Source of the DNA: an uncultured Lachnospiraceae bacterium
GTDB lineage: Bacteria; Bacillota; Clostridia; Lachnospirales; Lachnospiraceae
Assembly: GCA_947625755.1 (NCBI GenBank)
Contig: CANQPJ010000001.1
Coordinates: forward strand, 209,330-273,329
DNA length: 64,000 nt
Direction: 5' to 3'
The position numbers were made by a program, and so were the translations under genes. The notes below the pieces were generated by a model. That model was not told where the DNA came from. It made no database searches and saw only the letters and a list, made by a program, of their open reading frames with translations. Each line of letters starts with the position of its first letter. The stretch's first letter is position 1. Positions 52,935 through 64,000 of this stretch are shown one piece after another.

Positions 52935-53423
52935 TTATTTTGAGTTGTTTATGTAGTTAATCAATCCACCATTACTGATAATTTTCTGCATAAATTCCGG
53001 AAATGCCTGTCCCTGATATTCCGTTCCTTTTGTCTTATTGTAAATTTTCCCGCTGTCAAAATCGATTTCAATCCTGTCGCCTTCCTCAATTTCTCTTGCT
53101 GCCTGTGGACATTCTATAATAGGTAATCCGATATTAATTGCATTGCGATAAAAAATTCTTGCAAATGTTTCCGCAATAACACAGCTCACACCCGCTGCCT
53201 TAATAGCAATGGGAGCATGTTCTCTGGAGGAACCACAGCCAAAGTTTTTAGCAGCAACAATAATATCACCATCTGTAACCTTGTTTACAAACTCTTTATC
53301 AATATCTTCCATACAATGTTTTGCAAGCTCTGCTGCATCCGGTACATTAAGGTATCTGGCTGGGATAATAACATCTGTATCTACATTACTTCCAAATTTA
53401 AATACTCTTCCTTCTGCCTTCAT
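52935..53423 (-). CDS. leuD: 3-isopropylmalate dehydratase small subunit
   Basis: [29 protein letters not shown]. Confidence 0.95.
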   Translation of the reverse strand: MKAEGRVFKFGSNVDTDVIIPARYLNVPDAAELAKHCMEDIDKEFVNKVTDGDIIVAAKNFGCGSSREHAPIAIKAAGVSCVIAETFARIFYRNAINIGLPIIECPQAAREIEEGDRIEIDFDSGKIYNKTKGTEYQGQAFPEFMQKIISNGGLINYINNSK

Positions 53424-53433
53424 ATCTTACCTC

Positions 53434-54699
53434 CTATAATCCTAACTCATCCGGTCCGGAAATCTTACCTGTTACTGCACTGGCTGCTGCAACTGCCGGG
53501 CTGGCAAGGTATACTTCTGATTCAGGGTCGCCCATACGACCTACAAAGTTTCTGTTTGTTGTGGCAATGGCTCTCTCTCCTTTTGCAAGAATACCCATAT
53601 GCCCGCCAAGACAAGGTCCGCATGTCGGTGTACTAAGAGCGCAGCCTGCCTTGATAAATATCGAAGCAAGACCTTCTTCAATACACTGTAAATATACAGC
53701 CTGCGTAGCCGGAAAGATAATACATCTGACGCCTTTCTTAACTTCCCTGCCCTCAAGAACCTTTGCTGCAATTCTCATATCTTCAATTCTGCCATTTGTA
53801 CAGGAGCCAATAACCACCTGATCAATTTTCACATTTCCCACCTTGTCAATAGTCTTTGTATTTTCCGGAAGATGCGGAAATGCAACCGTCGGTTGTAATT
53901 TACTCAAGTCGATTGTATATTCTTCATCATACACTGCGTCTTCATCCGGCATATACTCTGTATATTCTTTTATAGAATGTTCTTTCATATATTCGCGTGT
54001 CAAATCATCCACAATAAAAATACCATTCTTTCCACCTGCCTCAATCGCCATATTGGTCATGGAAAATCTGTCATCCATGGAAAGATACTGTACTCCATCG
54101 CCCATAAACTCCATAGAACGATAAAGGGCGCCATCTACGCCAATCATACCAATAATGTGAAGAATAATATCTTTTCCGCTGACCCACTTTGCAGGCTTTC
54201 CCGTTAAGTTAAATTTAATCGCGGAAGGTACTTTAAACCACGCCTTTCCGGTTGCCATGCCGGCAGCCATATCGGTACTGCCAACACCGGTTGAAAAAGC
54301 TCCAAGAGCACCATATGTACATGTATGGGAATCAGCACCAATTACAACATCTCCTGATACTACCAATCCTTTCTCCGGAAGAAGTGCATGTTCAATCCCC
54401 ACTCTGCCGGTCTCAAAGTAGTTTGTAATATTATTTTCTTCTGCAAAATCCTTTACACACTTGTAAAGTTCTGCCGATTTAATATCTTTATTCGGTGTGA
54501 AATGGTCTGGCACTAATGCAATCTTATCCTTGCAAAATACACCATCCACATCCATTTTCTGCATTTCTTTAATAGCTACCGGTGCAGTAACGTCATTGCC
54601 TAAAACTAAATCTAAATCAGCTTCAATTAACTGTCCTGCTGACACACTGTCTAATCCGGCATGTTTTGCTAAAATTTTTTGAGTCATAGTCATTCCCAT
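53434..54699 (-). CDS. leuC: 3-isopropylmalate dehydratase large subunit
   Basis: [53 protein letters not shown]. Confidence 0.96.
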   Translation of the reverse strand: MGMTMTQKILAKHAGLDSVSAGQLIEADLDLVLGNDVTAPVAIKEMQKMDVDGVFCKDKIALVPDHFTPNKDIKSAELYKCVKDFAEENNITNYFETGRVGIEHALLPEKGLVVSGDVVIGADSHTCTYGALGAFSTGVGSTDMAAGMATGKAWFKVPSAIKFNLTGKPAKWVSGKDIILHIIGMIGVDGALYRSMEFMGDGVQYLSMDDRFSMTNMAIEAGGKNGIFIVDDLTREYMKEHSIKEYTEYMPDEDAVYDEEYTIDLSKLQPTVAFPHLPENTKTIDKVGNVKIDQVVIGSCTNGRIEDMRIAAKVLEGREVKKGVRCIIFPATQAVYLQCIEEGLASIFIKAGCALSTPTCGPCLGGHMGILAKGERAIATTNRNFVGRMGDPESEVYLASPAVAAASAVTGKISGPDELGL

Positions 54700-54882
54700 A
54701 ACAGTCTCCTCCTTTATCTATTCCTTTCATGTAGGCACACGATAATAGACGAATTTTCATAATCTTTTATATTTTAGACTAAAATACCTTTGTAGTCAAT
54801 GATAATAGCACAAAGAGTTTCCTTGCTTTTAATATAATTGCTTGAAACCCACACTAAAATATGATATAAATTCTATGGACAT

Positions 54883-54972
54883 GGAGACGTACCGAAGTGG
54901 CCGTAACGGGGCTGACTCGAAATCAGTTTACCAGTTTATGCTGGTACAAGGGTTCGAATCCCTTCGTCTCCG
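54883..54972 (+). tRNA. tRNA-Ser (anticodon CGA)
   Basis: Acceptor GGAGACG/CGTCTCC; anticodon arm GCTGA-CTCGAAA-TCAGT; long variable arm; T-loop GGTTCGAATCC. Confidence 0.97.
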
Positions 54973-54977
54973 CTATT

Positions 54978-55415
54978 TTAAAAATAAACATCGATATAGC
55001 ATAGTATAATTCCTATGCTAAACATTGGACCTAAAGGAATACTGTCTTTTAGGTTTTTCTTTTTTCTGACGATTTGCATTCCTCCAATCAGTACGGTAAG
55101 TAGCATTGCAATTACAAACGCCTCCATATTTTTCCTATACCCCAATAATATACCGGATGCCATCATCAATTTAATATCCCCGCTTCCGAATGATTTTTTT
55201 GAAAAGAATAATATAAAAAACATCATCAGGCTGACCGGTAAACTGTCTGATAATACCAAAAAAAGATTCATATCTTTAAAAAAGCATCTCAATACCACTC
55301 CTATGATGCCTAAAATAATTAATAACGAATTGGGGATTCTTTGAAATTTTATATCATTGTATGAGATTACCCCTAACACTACAATGATTATTAAACAATT
55401 GATTTCATTTTTCAT
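54978..55415 (-). CDS. Type IV prepilin peptidase (A24), minimal form
   Basis: VISYNDIKFQRIPN and KKSFGSGDIKLMMASG active-site motifs; no N-terminal methyltransferase domain. Confidence 0.88.
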   Translation of the reverse strand: MKNEINCLIIIVVLGVISYNDIKFQRIPNSLLIILGIIGVVLRCFFKDMNLFLVLSDSLPVSLMMFFILFFSKKSFGSGDIKLMMASGILLGYRKNMEAFVIAMLLTVLIGGMQIVRKKKNLKDSIPLGPMFSIGIILCYIDVYF

Positions 55416-55502
55416 GTAAACTTTATACATTCTTTTTGTTGTGTTTCTATGGATATATTTTTAATATTTTGTAAATAATAATTTTCTGCTATAATTTCAT
55501 GT

Positions 55503-56411
55503 ATGAGATACAATTCACTAAACAATTTTTTAAAAACAAAATATGGCTGTAAAATCTACAAACTTAGTTTATCCTCCGGTCTGTCCTGTCCCAACAGGGA
55601 TGGCACGCTCAGTTCTTTAGGGTGCATTTTCTGCAGTAATGGAGGTTCCGGAGAATTTGCAAGCGACAGTCGTCTGAGTATCACAGACCAGATAGAAACT
55701 GCCAAAACAAAGGTTGCGAATAAAATTTCTAATGGGAAATATATTGCATATTTTCAGTCTTTTACAAATACATATGGGGATATTGATTATCTTAAAAAAA
55801 TCTTTACAGAAGCCATAAATCATCCGGATATTGTGGCATTATCTATTGCTACCAGACCCGACTGCTTATCCGGTGAAGTGTTAGAATTATTAGATACATT
55901 AAATCATATAAAACCTGTCTGGATAGAACTGGGACTTCAGACTATTCATGAAAATACTGCCCGATATATCAATAGAGGATATTCTTTAGAAGTATTTGAT
56001 TGTGCTGTCTCAAAATTAAATAGTTTAAATATCGATATTATTGTTCACCTGATTATCGGACTGCCTTATGAAACAAAAGAAGATATAATATCCAGTGTAA
56101 AATATGTCTGTTCAAAACCTATTTCCGGCATCAAATTACAACTCCTGCATGTATTAAAAAATACCCCTTTGGAAAAGGAGTATTTTTTAAATAAATTTCA
56201 TGTGTTGACTTTGGAAGAATATACGAATATTATTGGAGAATGTTTGTGCAACATTCCGGAAAATATTGTTATTCACCGAATCACCGGAGATGGTCCAAAA
56301 TCGTTGCTGACAGCTCCAAAATGGAGCGCCAACAAAAAACATGTATTAAATTATATTCATCATTATTTGAAAGAATTTGATATTTTTCAGGGAAAATACC
56401 TGAATCAATAA
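55503..56411 (+). CDS. Radical SAM protein, YtqA/YhcC (TIGR01212)-like
   Basis: LSSGLSCPNRDGTLSSLGCIFCSNGGSGEFA; HLIIGLPYETKEDI; GLQTIHENTARYINRGY. Confidence 0.92.
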   Translation: MRYNSLNNFLKTKYGCKIYKLSLSSGLSCPNRDGTLSSLGCIFCSNGGSGEFASDSRLSITDQIETAKTKVANKISNGKYIAYFQSFTNTYGDIDYLKKIFTEAINHPDIVALSIATRPDCLSGEVLELLDTLNHIKPVWIELGLQTIHENTARYINRGYSLEVFDCAVSKLNSLNIDIIVHLIIGLPYETKEDIISSVKYVCSKPISGIKLQLLHVLKNTPLEKEYFLNKFHVLTLEEYTNIIGECLCNIPENIVIHRITGDGPKSLLTAPKWSANKKHVLNYIHHYLKEFDIFQGKYLNQ

Positions 56412-56440
56412 TATATATTCAGCCACATATGTCAATCTTT

Positions 56441-57436
56441 TTAGTATGCATATGTGGTATTATTTTCTGCAGGTGTTTGTCCTGTCTCTAATGCAGGTTC
56501 TGACGGGCTTTCCATTGTTTCTAAAGGATTTTCCGTTTCTACTGCTTCTGATGTCATTTCCGTATATTCTGTTTCATATGTTGCTGTTTCACTCATATAA
56601 GCAGTTTCCTCTTCCGGCAGCTCTGCGTCTGTATCTATAATGACAATGCTGTCTATAATGGAATAATTACTTTTTTCAATTTCGCGAACCAGCTTATCTA
56701 TGTTTTTCCTGCACATTTTATTAACACTGACTTTTTCATTCTTTGCCAGTTTCATGCATAAGACAGCCTTGCCAACGGAAACATTATTCTTTTCAGCTAT
56801 TTTCTTAATTTTATCATTCACTTTTATTTTTTGGTACACAGCTTTGCATTTGATATGTCTAGCATTTAAAGCCTTATGTGTTTCTTTTTTTACTTCCTTT
56901 AATGGCTCTGCTATATCATCATTCTCTGTACCAACAGCGGAAATCAGCATTGCATTGTTTTTTTTCTTAAGATAACCTTCTTTTTTCAGGTTTTTCACAA
57001 CCAGATTCAAAGCTGCTTTATAATCGTCTTCCTCATCCATTTCACTTTTTACATAGTTGACAATTTGTTTTGCATCTTTGTTTACAGCCTTGATTTTTTT
57101 GACACTTCCATCTTTATTGACATCAATACAAAGACTTGGATTGACATCTACTACAATAGAAAATGCCACTTTTTGATTGACACTGTCCATATTACCTAGC
57201 ATTGGATAGAAAAGAATAATTAAAGCAACAAAGCAGGCTGACAAAGCTGCGATTGCCGGAACCTTAAAATATTGAACCCAGTTCTTTTTGTCCTTAAATA
57301 AAGGTCTCTCTTTTCCAAACAACTCTTTTTCACTGCTGATTGGCTCAATCGGTGTATTTAAAATCTTATCTAATATATCAGGAGCCATTTGCTCGAGTTC
57401 CTGATTTAGTTTTTCTCTAATATCTTTTTCCTGCAT
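56441..57436 (-). CDS. RsgI-like transmembrane anti-sigma factor
   Basis: TM segment PAIAALSACFVALIILFY then AFSIVVDVNPSLCIDVNKDGSVKKIKAVNKDAKQIV, typical of the RsgI middle domain; downstream of and co-oriented with a sigma factor gene. Confidence 0.82.
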   Translation of the reverse strand: MQEKDIREKLNQELEQMAPDILDKILNTPIEPISSEKELFGKERPLFKDKKNWVQYFKVPAIAALSACFVALIILFYPMLGNMDSVNQKVAFSIVVDVNPSLCIDVNKDGSVKKIKAVNKDAKQIVNYVKSEMDEEDDYKAALNLVVKNLKKEGYLKKKNNAMLISAVGTENDDIAEPLKEVKKETHKALNARHIKCKAVYQKIKVNDKIKKIAEKNNVSVGKAVLCMKLAKNEKVSVNKMCRKNIDKLVREIEKSNYSIIDSIVIIDTDAELPEEETAYMSETATYETEYTEMTSEAVETENPLETMESPSEPALETGQTPAENNTTYAY

Positions 57437-57445
57437 AATGACCTC

Positions 57446-58018
57446 CTAATCCATAATATTTTCTTTCATTTTTTTCAGTGAACGATTGTATTTCGATAAC
57501 ACTGTAGATAACGGTAATCCGGTCAGTTCTGCAATTTCCCTATGTTTTAAACCATTAATCATATGTAATATTACAATGGTTTTCTCCTGCTCGCCTAAAA
57601 TACTGAAAGCATATTCCAATATCATTCGGTTTTCTACCCCGGAAGTATCATCGCTTATACCAGCCATCCCTTCTGAAACATAGTTCTCCATTTCACTAAA
57701 ATCAGCAGCCCTGTTTTTTCCATATTTTCTGACAAAATCTAAATATTGATTTTTTGCTATGGCGCACATCCATGTCATAGGGGTGCCCTGCTTTTTATAT
57801 AAATGACTGCCATTACGGATTTTTATGTATGTATTTTGCAATAAATCCTCTGCGTCTTCTTTGTTTTTGGTCAATGATAGTAAAAAACCAAAAAGTTCTT
57901 TGTAGCTGGCATAATACAGTTCAGTAAACGCCTGATTATCACCCGATGCGATTTTTTCGAACCATGCTTCATTGATTCTGCTATTCGCATTCTCATTCAC
58001 TTTTTTATCCTTTTTCAT
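57446..58018 (-). CDS. ECF-type RNA polymerase sigma factor
   Basis: AFTELYYASYKELFGFLLSLTKNKEDAEDLLQNTYIKI; LHMINGLKHREIAELTGLPLSTVLSKYNRSLKKMK. Confidence 0.92.
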   Translation of the reverse strand: MKKDKKVNENANSRINEAWFEKIASGDNQAFTELYYASYKELFGFLLSLTKNKEDAEDLLQNTYIKIRNGSHLYKKQGTPMTWMCAIAKNQYLDFVRKYGKNRAADFSEMENYVSEGMAGISDDTSGVENRMILEYAFSILGEQEKTIVILHMINGLKHREIAELTGLPLSTVLSKYNRSLKKMKENIMD

Positions 58019-58235
58019 TGCTTTGTCCTACTTTTTGTTTTTATACTATACTACAATTTATGTCATATTTAGTCAAACACTAATTATATATATGCTTTGG
58101 TAATTTATTGCAAAACACATCATATATTTCTATTTAGGTCCGTTTTCATTGACAGTGCATTTTTCTCCTCGCCTGTTTCCCCCTTATCGTTTTCATATCA
58201 TTCACTTTATTAAATAAATTTTTCACCCAACCTAA

Positions 58236-59528
58236 TTACTTCGTTAATATAAATTTACTGCTCCAATTTCCGTAAGATTTCTTCTTCTTTTTATTCAGTT
58301 TGTATGGTCTTACAGTAACGTAGGCAGGCTTTCCTTCTACTTTTCCTGTATATTTGTTAATATCATAAGAGTACTTTACATTATAGGTATTCTTTAAAGC
58401 TTTCGGTGTTTTAATACGAATCGTGTTCTTCTTTGCTGTATATCTATATTTTTTTCTGCCCTTTTTAATCTGTACCTGATACCCTTTGGCACCGGCTACT
58501 TTACAGAAAGATATGCTGAGTTTCTTTCCCTGATACTTTGCACGTGTCACAACTGTTTTGGAATTTTTAAAACTCTTTGTTGTATAAATTTTTACAAATG
58601 CATCAAATGCTTTTGGATACATTGTAACCTTGCTTTTTAAAGTAACTTCTGATAATTCTGTATTTGAAAAAGCATATCTTCCAATTTTCCTTAATTGTGT
58701 GTTGGCAACTAATTCTGAAAGACGAGATTCTGCAAATGCATATTCTCCAATTGTGCTTACATTTTTGCCTAATTTTACTTTCGTAATATATTTTCTATAG
58801 AATGCTGCCGGTTTAATTGTTAAAACGCTGTCAGGTATTTTAACTTCTGTATTGTCGGAAGTATAGTAATATACTGTTTTTCCATCCGCTGACATTAAGC
58901 ATCCGCTGGACATTCTGCATGCATTATTGTTTTTTGCAATCGTTACCGTATTATCGGTATCTTCATCTATAGCCGCCATAGCATATCCTAAATTATTTGC
59001 TGTTCCGCCAATTTCAATTATCTCTGCACCCTCTCCGAAAGCTGCATACTGATAATTGTCCATTTTTCCTTTTACAATGATTTTCTTTGCTGTGTTAATT
59101 GCAAACGGTTCCATTTTCGTCACGCTTGCAGGAATTGTAAACGTTCCATTAATATTGCCAAAAGCATAACTTTTAATCGTTTTTACCGTATCTGCAATTT
59201 CTACTTTTTCTACATTTTTGATTAAATAGAAACTGTTATTTCCTATGGATGTAATTCCCTTTTCAACAATAATTGTTTTTGCACTTTTCATTGTTTTGTC
59301 TAATCCGGTATCATCCCACATGTCACCGGTTCCACTAATTGTTAATGTTTTTGTTGCAGAATTATAAGAATAATTTGCAGTGTCTCCACAACGTCCTTCG
59401 ACTGTAGTAGCTGCTTCATTTACTTTCTCTGCCGCCTTTGTTACGTTTGCCGGCATTACCACAGGTACTGCCATTGTCATTGCCATTGTTACTGCTGTAA
59501 ATACAGCTAATAAGTTTGATTTTCTCAT
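58236..59528 (-). CDS. Exported BspA-type leucine-rich repeat protein
   Basis: Signal peptide; LTISGTGDMWDDTG; LRR_5-type units (ADTVKTIKSYAFGNI, KLGKNVSTIGEYAFAES, TQLRKIGRYAFSNTELSEVTL); C-terminal Lys-rich Fn3-like region. Confidence 0.88.
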   Translation of the reverse strand: MRKSNLLAVFTAVTMAMTMAVPVVMPANVTKAAEKVNEAATTVEGRCGDTANYSYNSATKTLTISGTGDMWDDTGLDKTMKSAKTIIVEKGITSIGNNSFYLIKNVEKVEIADTVKTIKSYAFGNINGTFTIPASVTKMEPFAINTAKKIIVKGKMDNYQYAAFGEGAEIIEIGGTANNLGYAMAAIDEDTDNTVTIAKNNNACRMSSGCLMSADGKTVYYYTSDNTEVKIPDSVLTIKPAAFYRKYITKVKLGKNVSTIGEYAFAESRLSELVANTQLRKIGRYAFSNTELSEVTLKSKVTMYPKAFDAFVKIYTTKSFKNSKTVVTRAKYQGKKLSISFCKVAGAKGYQVQIKKGRKKYRYTAKKNTIRIKTPKALKNTYNVKYSYDINKYTGKVEGKPAYVTVRPYKLNKKKKKSYGNWSSKFILTK

Positions 59529-59644
59529 TGTTTAAAACCTCCATTTGTTTTTCTTTACACATGTTATACGAAGGGCTTTTAGAAAATATTGCATGAAAAA
59601 AAATTTTTTTCTAATTTTTTTCAGGTTTTCTGATACTGTCATTT

Positions 59645-59740
59645 TTCAGTTTGTTAATTTCACTACAAATTGATAAACTGAAATTAAAAAACAGATACCC
59701 GAAAATGTGTATGAGCACAAATTCGGGTATCTGTTTTTAT
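59645..59740 (-). terminator. Two adjacent hairpins between ilvC and the LRR gene
   Basis: TTTCAGTTTGTTAATTT...AAATTGATAAACTGAAA (59645-59684) and AAAACAGATACCCGAA...TTCGGGTATCTGTTTT (59687-59737). Confidence 0.75.
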
Positions 59741-59767
59741 AAATCCTGCGTATAAAACTGCCTCGGA

Positions 59768-60820
<1,053 letters not shown>

Positions 60821-60856
60821 TTATATTTATATGGTCATACCATATAAGAATCTATT

Positions 60857-61339
60857 TTACTTCTCTCCTCTTGCAAGCCCTGTAATTCCGGTTCTTACAA
60901 GTTCAAGTATTTTATAATCCTCAAGCAAACTTAAAAATGCTGACAATTTTGACTGACTGCCGGTAATCTCAATCATTATACTATCTTTGGCAACATCTAC
61001 AATATTTGCCCTGAAAATTTCTGTGACAGCCATAACCTGCTGACGCTGTATGGCATCCACCTGTATTTTTACTAAAATAAGCTCCCGGGATACAGAACTG
61101 GAAGGTTCCAGAACATCAACCCGCTTCACATCCTCTAATTTAGAAATCTGTTTGACAATTTGCTCTAATATTGCATCATCACCTGCTACCACAATCGTCA
61201 TTCTTGAATATAAAGGATTTTCTGTTTCACCAACAGTTAAACTGTCAATGTTATATCCTCTTCTGCTAAACAAGCCGGCAACTCTGTTTAATACACCTGA
61301 GGTATTGTCAACCAATACTGATAAAACTTTCTTATTCAT
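60857..61339 (-). CDS. ilvN: Acetolactate synthase small (regulatory) subunit
   Basis: KKVLSVLVDNTSGVLNRVAGLFSRRGYNIDSLTVGETE (ACT domain). Confidence 0.94.
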   Translation of the reverse strand: MNKKVLSVLVDNTSGVLNRVAGLFSRRGYNIDSLTVGETENPLYSRMTIVVAGDDAILEQIVKQISKLEDVKRVDVLEPSSSVSRELILVKIQVDAIQRQQVMAVTEIFRANIVDVAKDSIMIEITGSQSKLSAFLSLLEDYKILELVRTGITGLARGEK

Positions 61340-61409
61340 ATGTATTTCCTCTTTTCCCAATCTCTAGTATTTAATCTTATCACATATGGGATTTTTGTCA
61401 ATAAAGATA

Positions 61410-61454
61410 CAAGGCAAAAGAAATCCCTTGATTAACTCAAAAGATTTCTTCTTT
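61410..61454 (-). terminator. Terminator after tRNA-Thr
   Basis: Minus strand AAGAAATCTTTTGA...AATCAAGGGATTTCTTTT hairpin. Confidence 0.65.
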
Positions 61455-61477
61455 GGTTTGTATATATTTTTGTATAA

Positions 61478-61550
61478 AGCTGCTAACGGGATTTGAACCC
61501 GTGACCTCCGCCTTACCAAGGCGACGCTCTACCTCCTGAGCCATAGCAGC
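61478..61550 (-). tRNA. tRNA-Thr (anticodon GGT)
   Basis: Minus strand GCTGCTATGGCTCAGGAGGTAGAGC...CGCCTTGGTAAGGCG...GGTTCAAATCC...TAGCAGC. Confidence 0.96.
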
Positions 61551-61647
61551 TTGTCAAACGACTTTAAAATCATATCATAATGAGGCGGTTTTGGCAATAT
61601 TTCAATGCACGAAAAAAGAAATTTTTTATTAGAAAATAAGATAAGGT

Positions 61648-63831
61648 TTAAACATCCATTGCCACTTTATCAGTTTTATTTTCCCCGGACAGTTTTAGTG
61701 TCACCCGGAAGGATATGCTTCTGGGCGTATCTGTTTTATCAAATTGTATCAGATATGCTCCATTATCTTCGTCTCTCTTTAATACCTTGCCTTTTCCAAA
61801 AACTTTATGCTCTACAATATCTCCCTCTTTAATTTTTTCTATACGATTACCCGTCAAAAATTTTTTCCTCAATCTGATGTAGTCTTCGGCAGCGGTAATT
61901 AATCCTGCGTCCGGTTTTTCTTCATATAGTAAAAGACGCGCATCTATATCTGAAATAAATCTTGATGGGTATCTAGGGGTTCTGTCAAAGTTATGTCCTT
62001 CTGCCTCTGTTATGTATAACTGCTTTTCTGCTCTGGTAATCGCGACAAACGCAAGCCTTCTCTCTTCCTCCATCCCTTCCATCGTTTTAATTTTACCTGA
62101 TGGAAAAATGCCTTCGTTCATACCGCATAAGAATACATAGGGAAACTCTAATCCCTTTGCAGCATGTACGGTCATTAATTTTACTTTATCACCGGTATCT
62201 GCACCATCCAAATTGGAAAATAAAGCAATATGGTCTAAATAATGCTCCAAAGTGCACTCCTCTCCACAGGTTGTCTCATATTCATATACTGCCTGCTTTA
62301 ATTCTGCAAGATTATCCAGTCTTTCCTGACTTCCCTCGGTTCTAAGCATTCTCTCATATCCACTGCTGTCCAATATAGCAACCAGCAATTCAAATACCGG
62401 TTTTTCATGATATTCTCTGGAAAAGTTTTCAATAAGGCTGATAAAACTTTTTGCTTTTGTGCCTCGAAAAATTTCTCTGTCAATATTTGTTACTAATGCT
62501 TCATACAAAGTACATTGATTTTTTTGCGCAAATTCCTGTAAAAAATCAATTCTTCTTTTTCCCATATTTCTTTTTGGTACATTTACAATACGAAGAAAAG
62601 ACAAGTCATCTTTATATGCTATCATCCTTAAATATGATAAAACATCCTTGATTTCCATTCTGCCAAAAAACTGAACACCACTATAGATACGATATGGTAC
62701 TTTATATTTCATCAATGCTTCCTCTATTACACGTGTTACATAATGTGCCCGGTATAATACAGTAATATCCCTATATGCGGTTCCATCGGAATGCAGTTTT
62801 TGTATCTTTTCAGCAATCCATTTTGCCTCTATATGAGGATTTTTGCCATGATAACAGACAACCTTATTTCCGGAATCTAACACCGGAACAAGATTTTTTT
62901 CTATTCGATATACGTTGTTCGAAATCAGTGAATTTGCCACTGCTAATATCTCCGGTGTAGAGCGGTAATTCTTCATCATCATAATTGTTTTTGTGCCCTC
63001 AAAATTCTTATCGAACTCAAGCAGATATTTAACATTCGCCCCTCTCCATGTATATATGGTCTGGTCTGTATCCCCGACAACAAACAGGTTTTTATGATAG
63101 GCACACAGTACGCACATTAACTGATACTGCAGACTGTCTATATCCTGAAATTCATCAATCATAATATATTCCAAACGTTTTTGCCATTTCAATTTTATCT
63201 GCTCGTTTTCTTCAAATATATATAAGGAAAATTTAATCAAATCATTGTAATCTAACCCGAAACACTTTTTTTCCTGATACAAATATCCCCAAAAAATAAT
63301 ATCATCTATGGTTTTGGCATTCTCATATTTTTCTTTCAGATTTTCGAGGGACATATCTATCATATCATGATAATATTCCGGCTCTTTAAAGAGTTTTTTA
63401 ATCTCTATCATATCCCTGGCTTTGCTAAAGGTCTTATCGCGCAACGTAAGTCCTCTCTCCTCATAGATAACTTTTAACATGGAATCTATGTCGCTGTTAT
63501 CCAGTACGATAAAACTCTTTGGATAAGAAACAGCATAACTGTCCTCCTGCAATATAGAGACACAAAAACCATGAAATGTATTAATATAACCGGTATCACT
63601 ATCACCGGTCAGCTTATGAATACGCTGACGCATTTCATTTGCTGACTTATTCGTAAATGTTACACACAAAATATTTCCCGGTAAAATTCCCAGCTCATTG
63701 ACTAAATATGCAAATCTATAAGACAAAGCACGGGTCTTTCCTGAACCGGCGCCTGCAATTACCCGGACAAAACCTTCTGTAGATGTGACAGCCTCTAATT
63801 GTTCCCCGTTTAAATTTTCTAAACTTTCCAT
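61648..63831 (-). CDS. UvrD/PcrA/Rep-family ATP-dependent DNA helicase
   Basis: LNGEQLEAVTSTEGFVRVIAGAGSGKTRALSYR, VGDTDQTIYTWRGANVK, LMTVHAAKGLEFPYVFLCGM; ATG at 63831. Confidence 0.95.
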   Translation of the reverse strand: MESLENLNGEQLEAVTSTEGFVRVIAGAGSGKTRALSYRFAYLVNELGILPGNILCVTFTNKSANEMRQRIHKLTGDSDTGYINTFHGFCVSILQEDSYAVSYPKSFIVLDNSDIDSMLKVIYEERGLTLRDKTFSKARDMIEIKKLFKEPEYYHDMIDMSLENLKEKYENAKTIDDIIFWGYLYQEKKCFGLDYNDLIKFSLYIFEENEQIKLKWQKRLEYIMIDEFQDIDSLQYQLMCVLCAYHKNLFVVGDTDQTIYTWRGANVKYLLEFDKNFEGTKTIMMMKNYRSTPEILAVANSLISNNVYRIEKNLVPVLDSGNKVVCYHGKNPHIEAKWIAEKIQKLHSDGTAYRDITVLYRAHYVTRVIEEALMKYKVPYRIYSGVQFFGRMEIKDVLSYLRMIAYKDDLSFLRIVNVPKRNMGKRRIDFLQEFAQKNQCTLYEALVTNIDREIFRGTKAKSFISLIENFSREYHEKPVFELLVAILDSSGYERMLRTEGSQERLDNLAELKQAVYEYETTCGEECTLEHYLDHIALFSNLDGADTGDKVKLMTVHAAKGLEFPYVFLCGMNEGIFPSGKIKTMEGMEEERRLAFVAITRAEKQLYITEAEGHNFDRTPRYPSRFISDIDARLLLYEEKPDAGLITAAEDYIRLRKKFLTGNRIEKIKEGDIVEHKVFGKGKVLKRDEDNGAYLIQFDKTDTPRSISFRVTLKLSGENKTDKVAMDV

Positions 63832-63955
63832 TAATACACCTCGAACATTTGTTCTTTTTATTATATATATTTTTTTATTTTTAGTCAATACATCTCTTTC
63901 ATATGACAGAAGCTATATAATATAAAAGGGGCTGTAAAAAAAGTCTCTAAAAGGA

Positions 63956-63992
63956 AAACAGCTATGAGCTCGCGCTCATAGCTGTTTTTTGG
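63956..63992. terminator. Terminator-like hairpin at the right edge
   Basis: AAAACAGCTATGAGC-TC-GCGCTCATAGCTGTTTTTT. Confidence 0.7.
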
Positions 63993-64000
63993 TATAATTA

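Noticed and set aside
54997-55020. Inverted repeat TAGCATAG-N8-CTATGCTA downstream of tRNA-Ser
   Set aside because: Lies within the prepilin peptidase coding sequence, short and without a T-tract; likely chance.
54883-56411. tRNA-Ser as an integration site for a mobile element
   Set aside because: No integrase, attachment-site repeat or phage/ICE genes next to the tRNA.

Overview
This 64 kb window is low-GC Firmicutes chromosome. Gene content suggests Clostridia and probably Lachnospiraceae, but that is inference. Most of it is housekeeping DNA: trpEGDCBA, pheST, leuCD, thrC, ilvC/ilvN, aroA, queA, leuS, pckA, icd, glmS, topB and a UvrD/PcrA-type helicase. I found no CRISPR array, IS element, prophage or integrase. 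RNA features are two T-box leaders (trp with a TGG specifier, pheST with a Phe specifier), a 6S-RNA-like gene with its own promoter and terminator, tRNA-Ser(CGA) and tRNA-Thr(GGT). The ORF track misses a partial polyphosphate kinase at the left edge (1..180, minus). The most interesting regions are: (i) a plus-strand three-gene cassette at 5.6-6.8 kb encoding a tiny Cys/Gly-rich protein and two uncharacterised proteins; (ii) an identical GCGTTAAACT element on the -10 of both the trp and tyrA promoters; (iii) a tightly coupled five-gene surface-polymer operon at 21.4-29.2 kb with an ATP-grasp/HAD fusion; (iv) an exported-protein region at 36-41.4 kb, including a possible 3' frameshift extension; (v) proteins with atypical active-site motifs (a PFK, an L,D-transpeptidase-like protein and an EF-G paralog); (vi) an ECF sigma factor paired with an RsgI-like anti-sigma protein. 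All calls come from reading the sequence and motifs; no database search was run.
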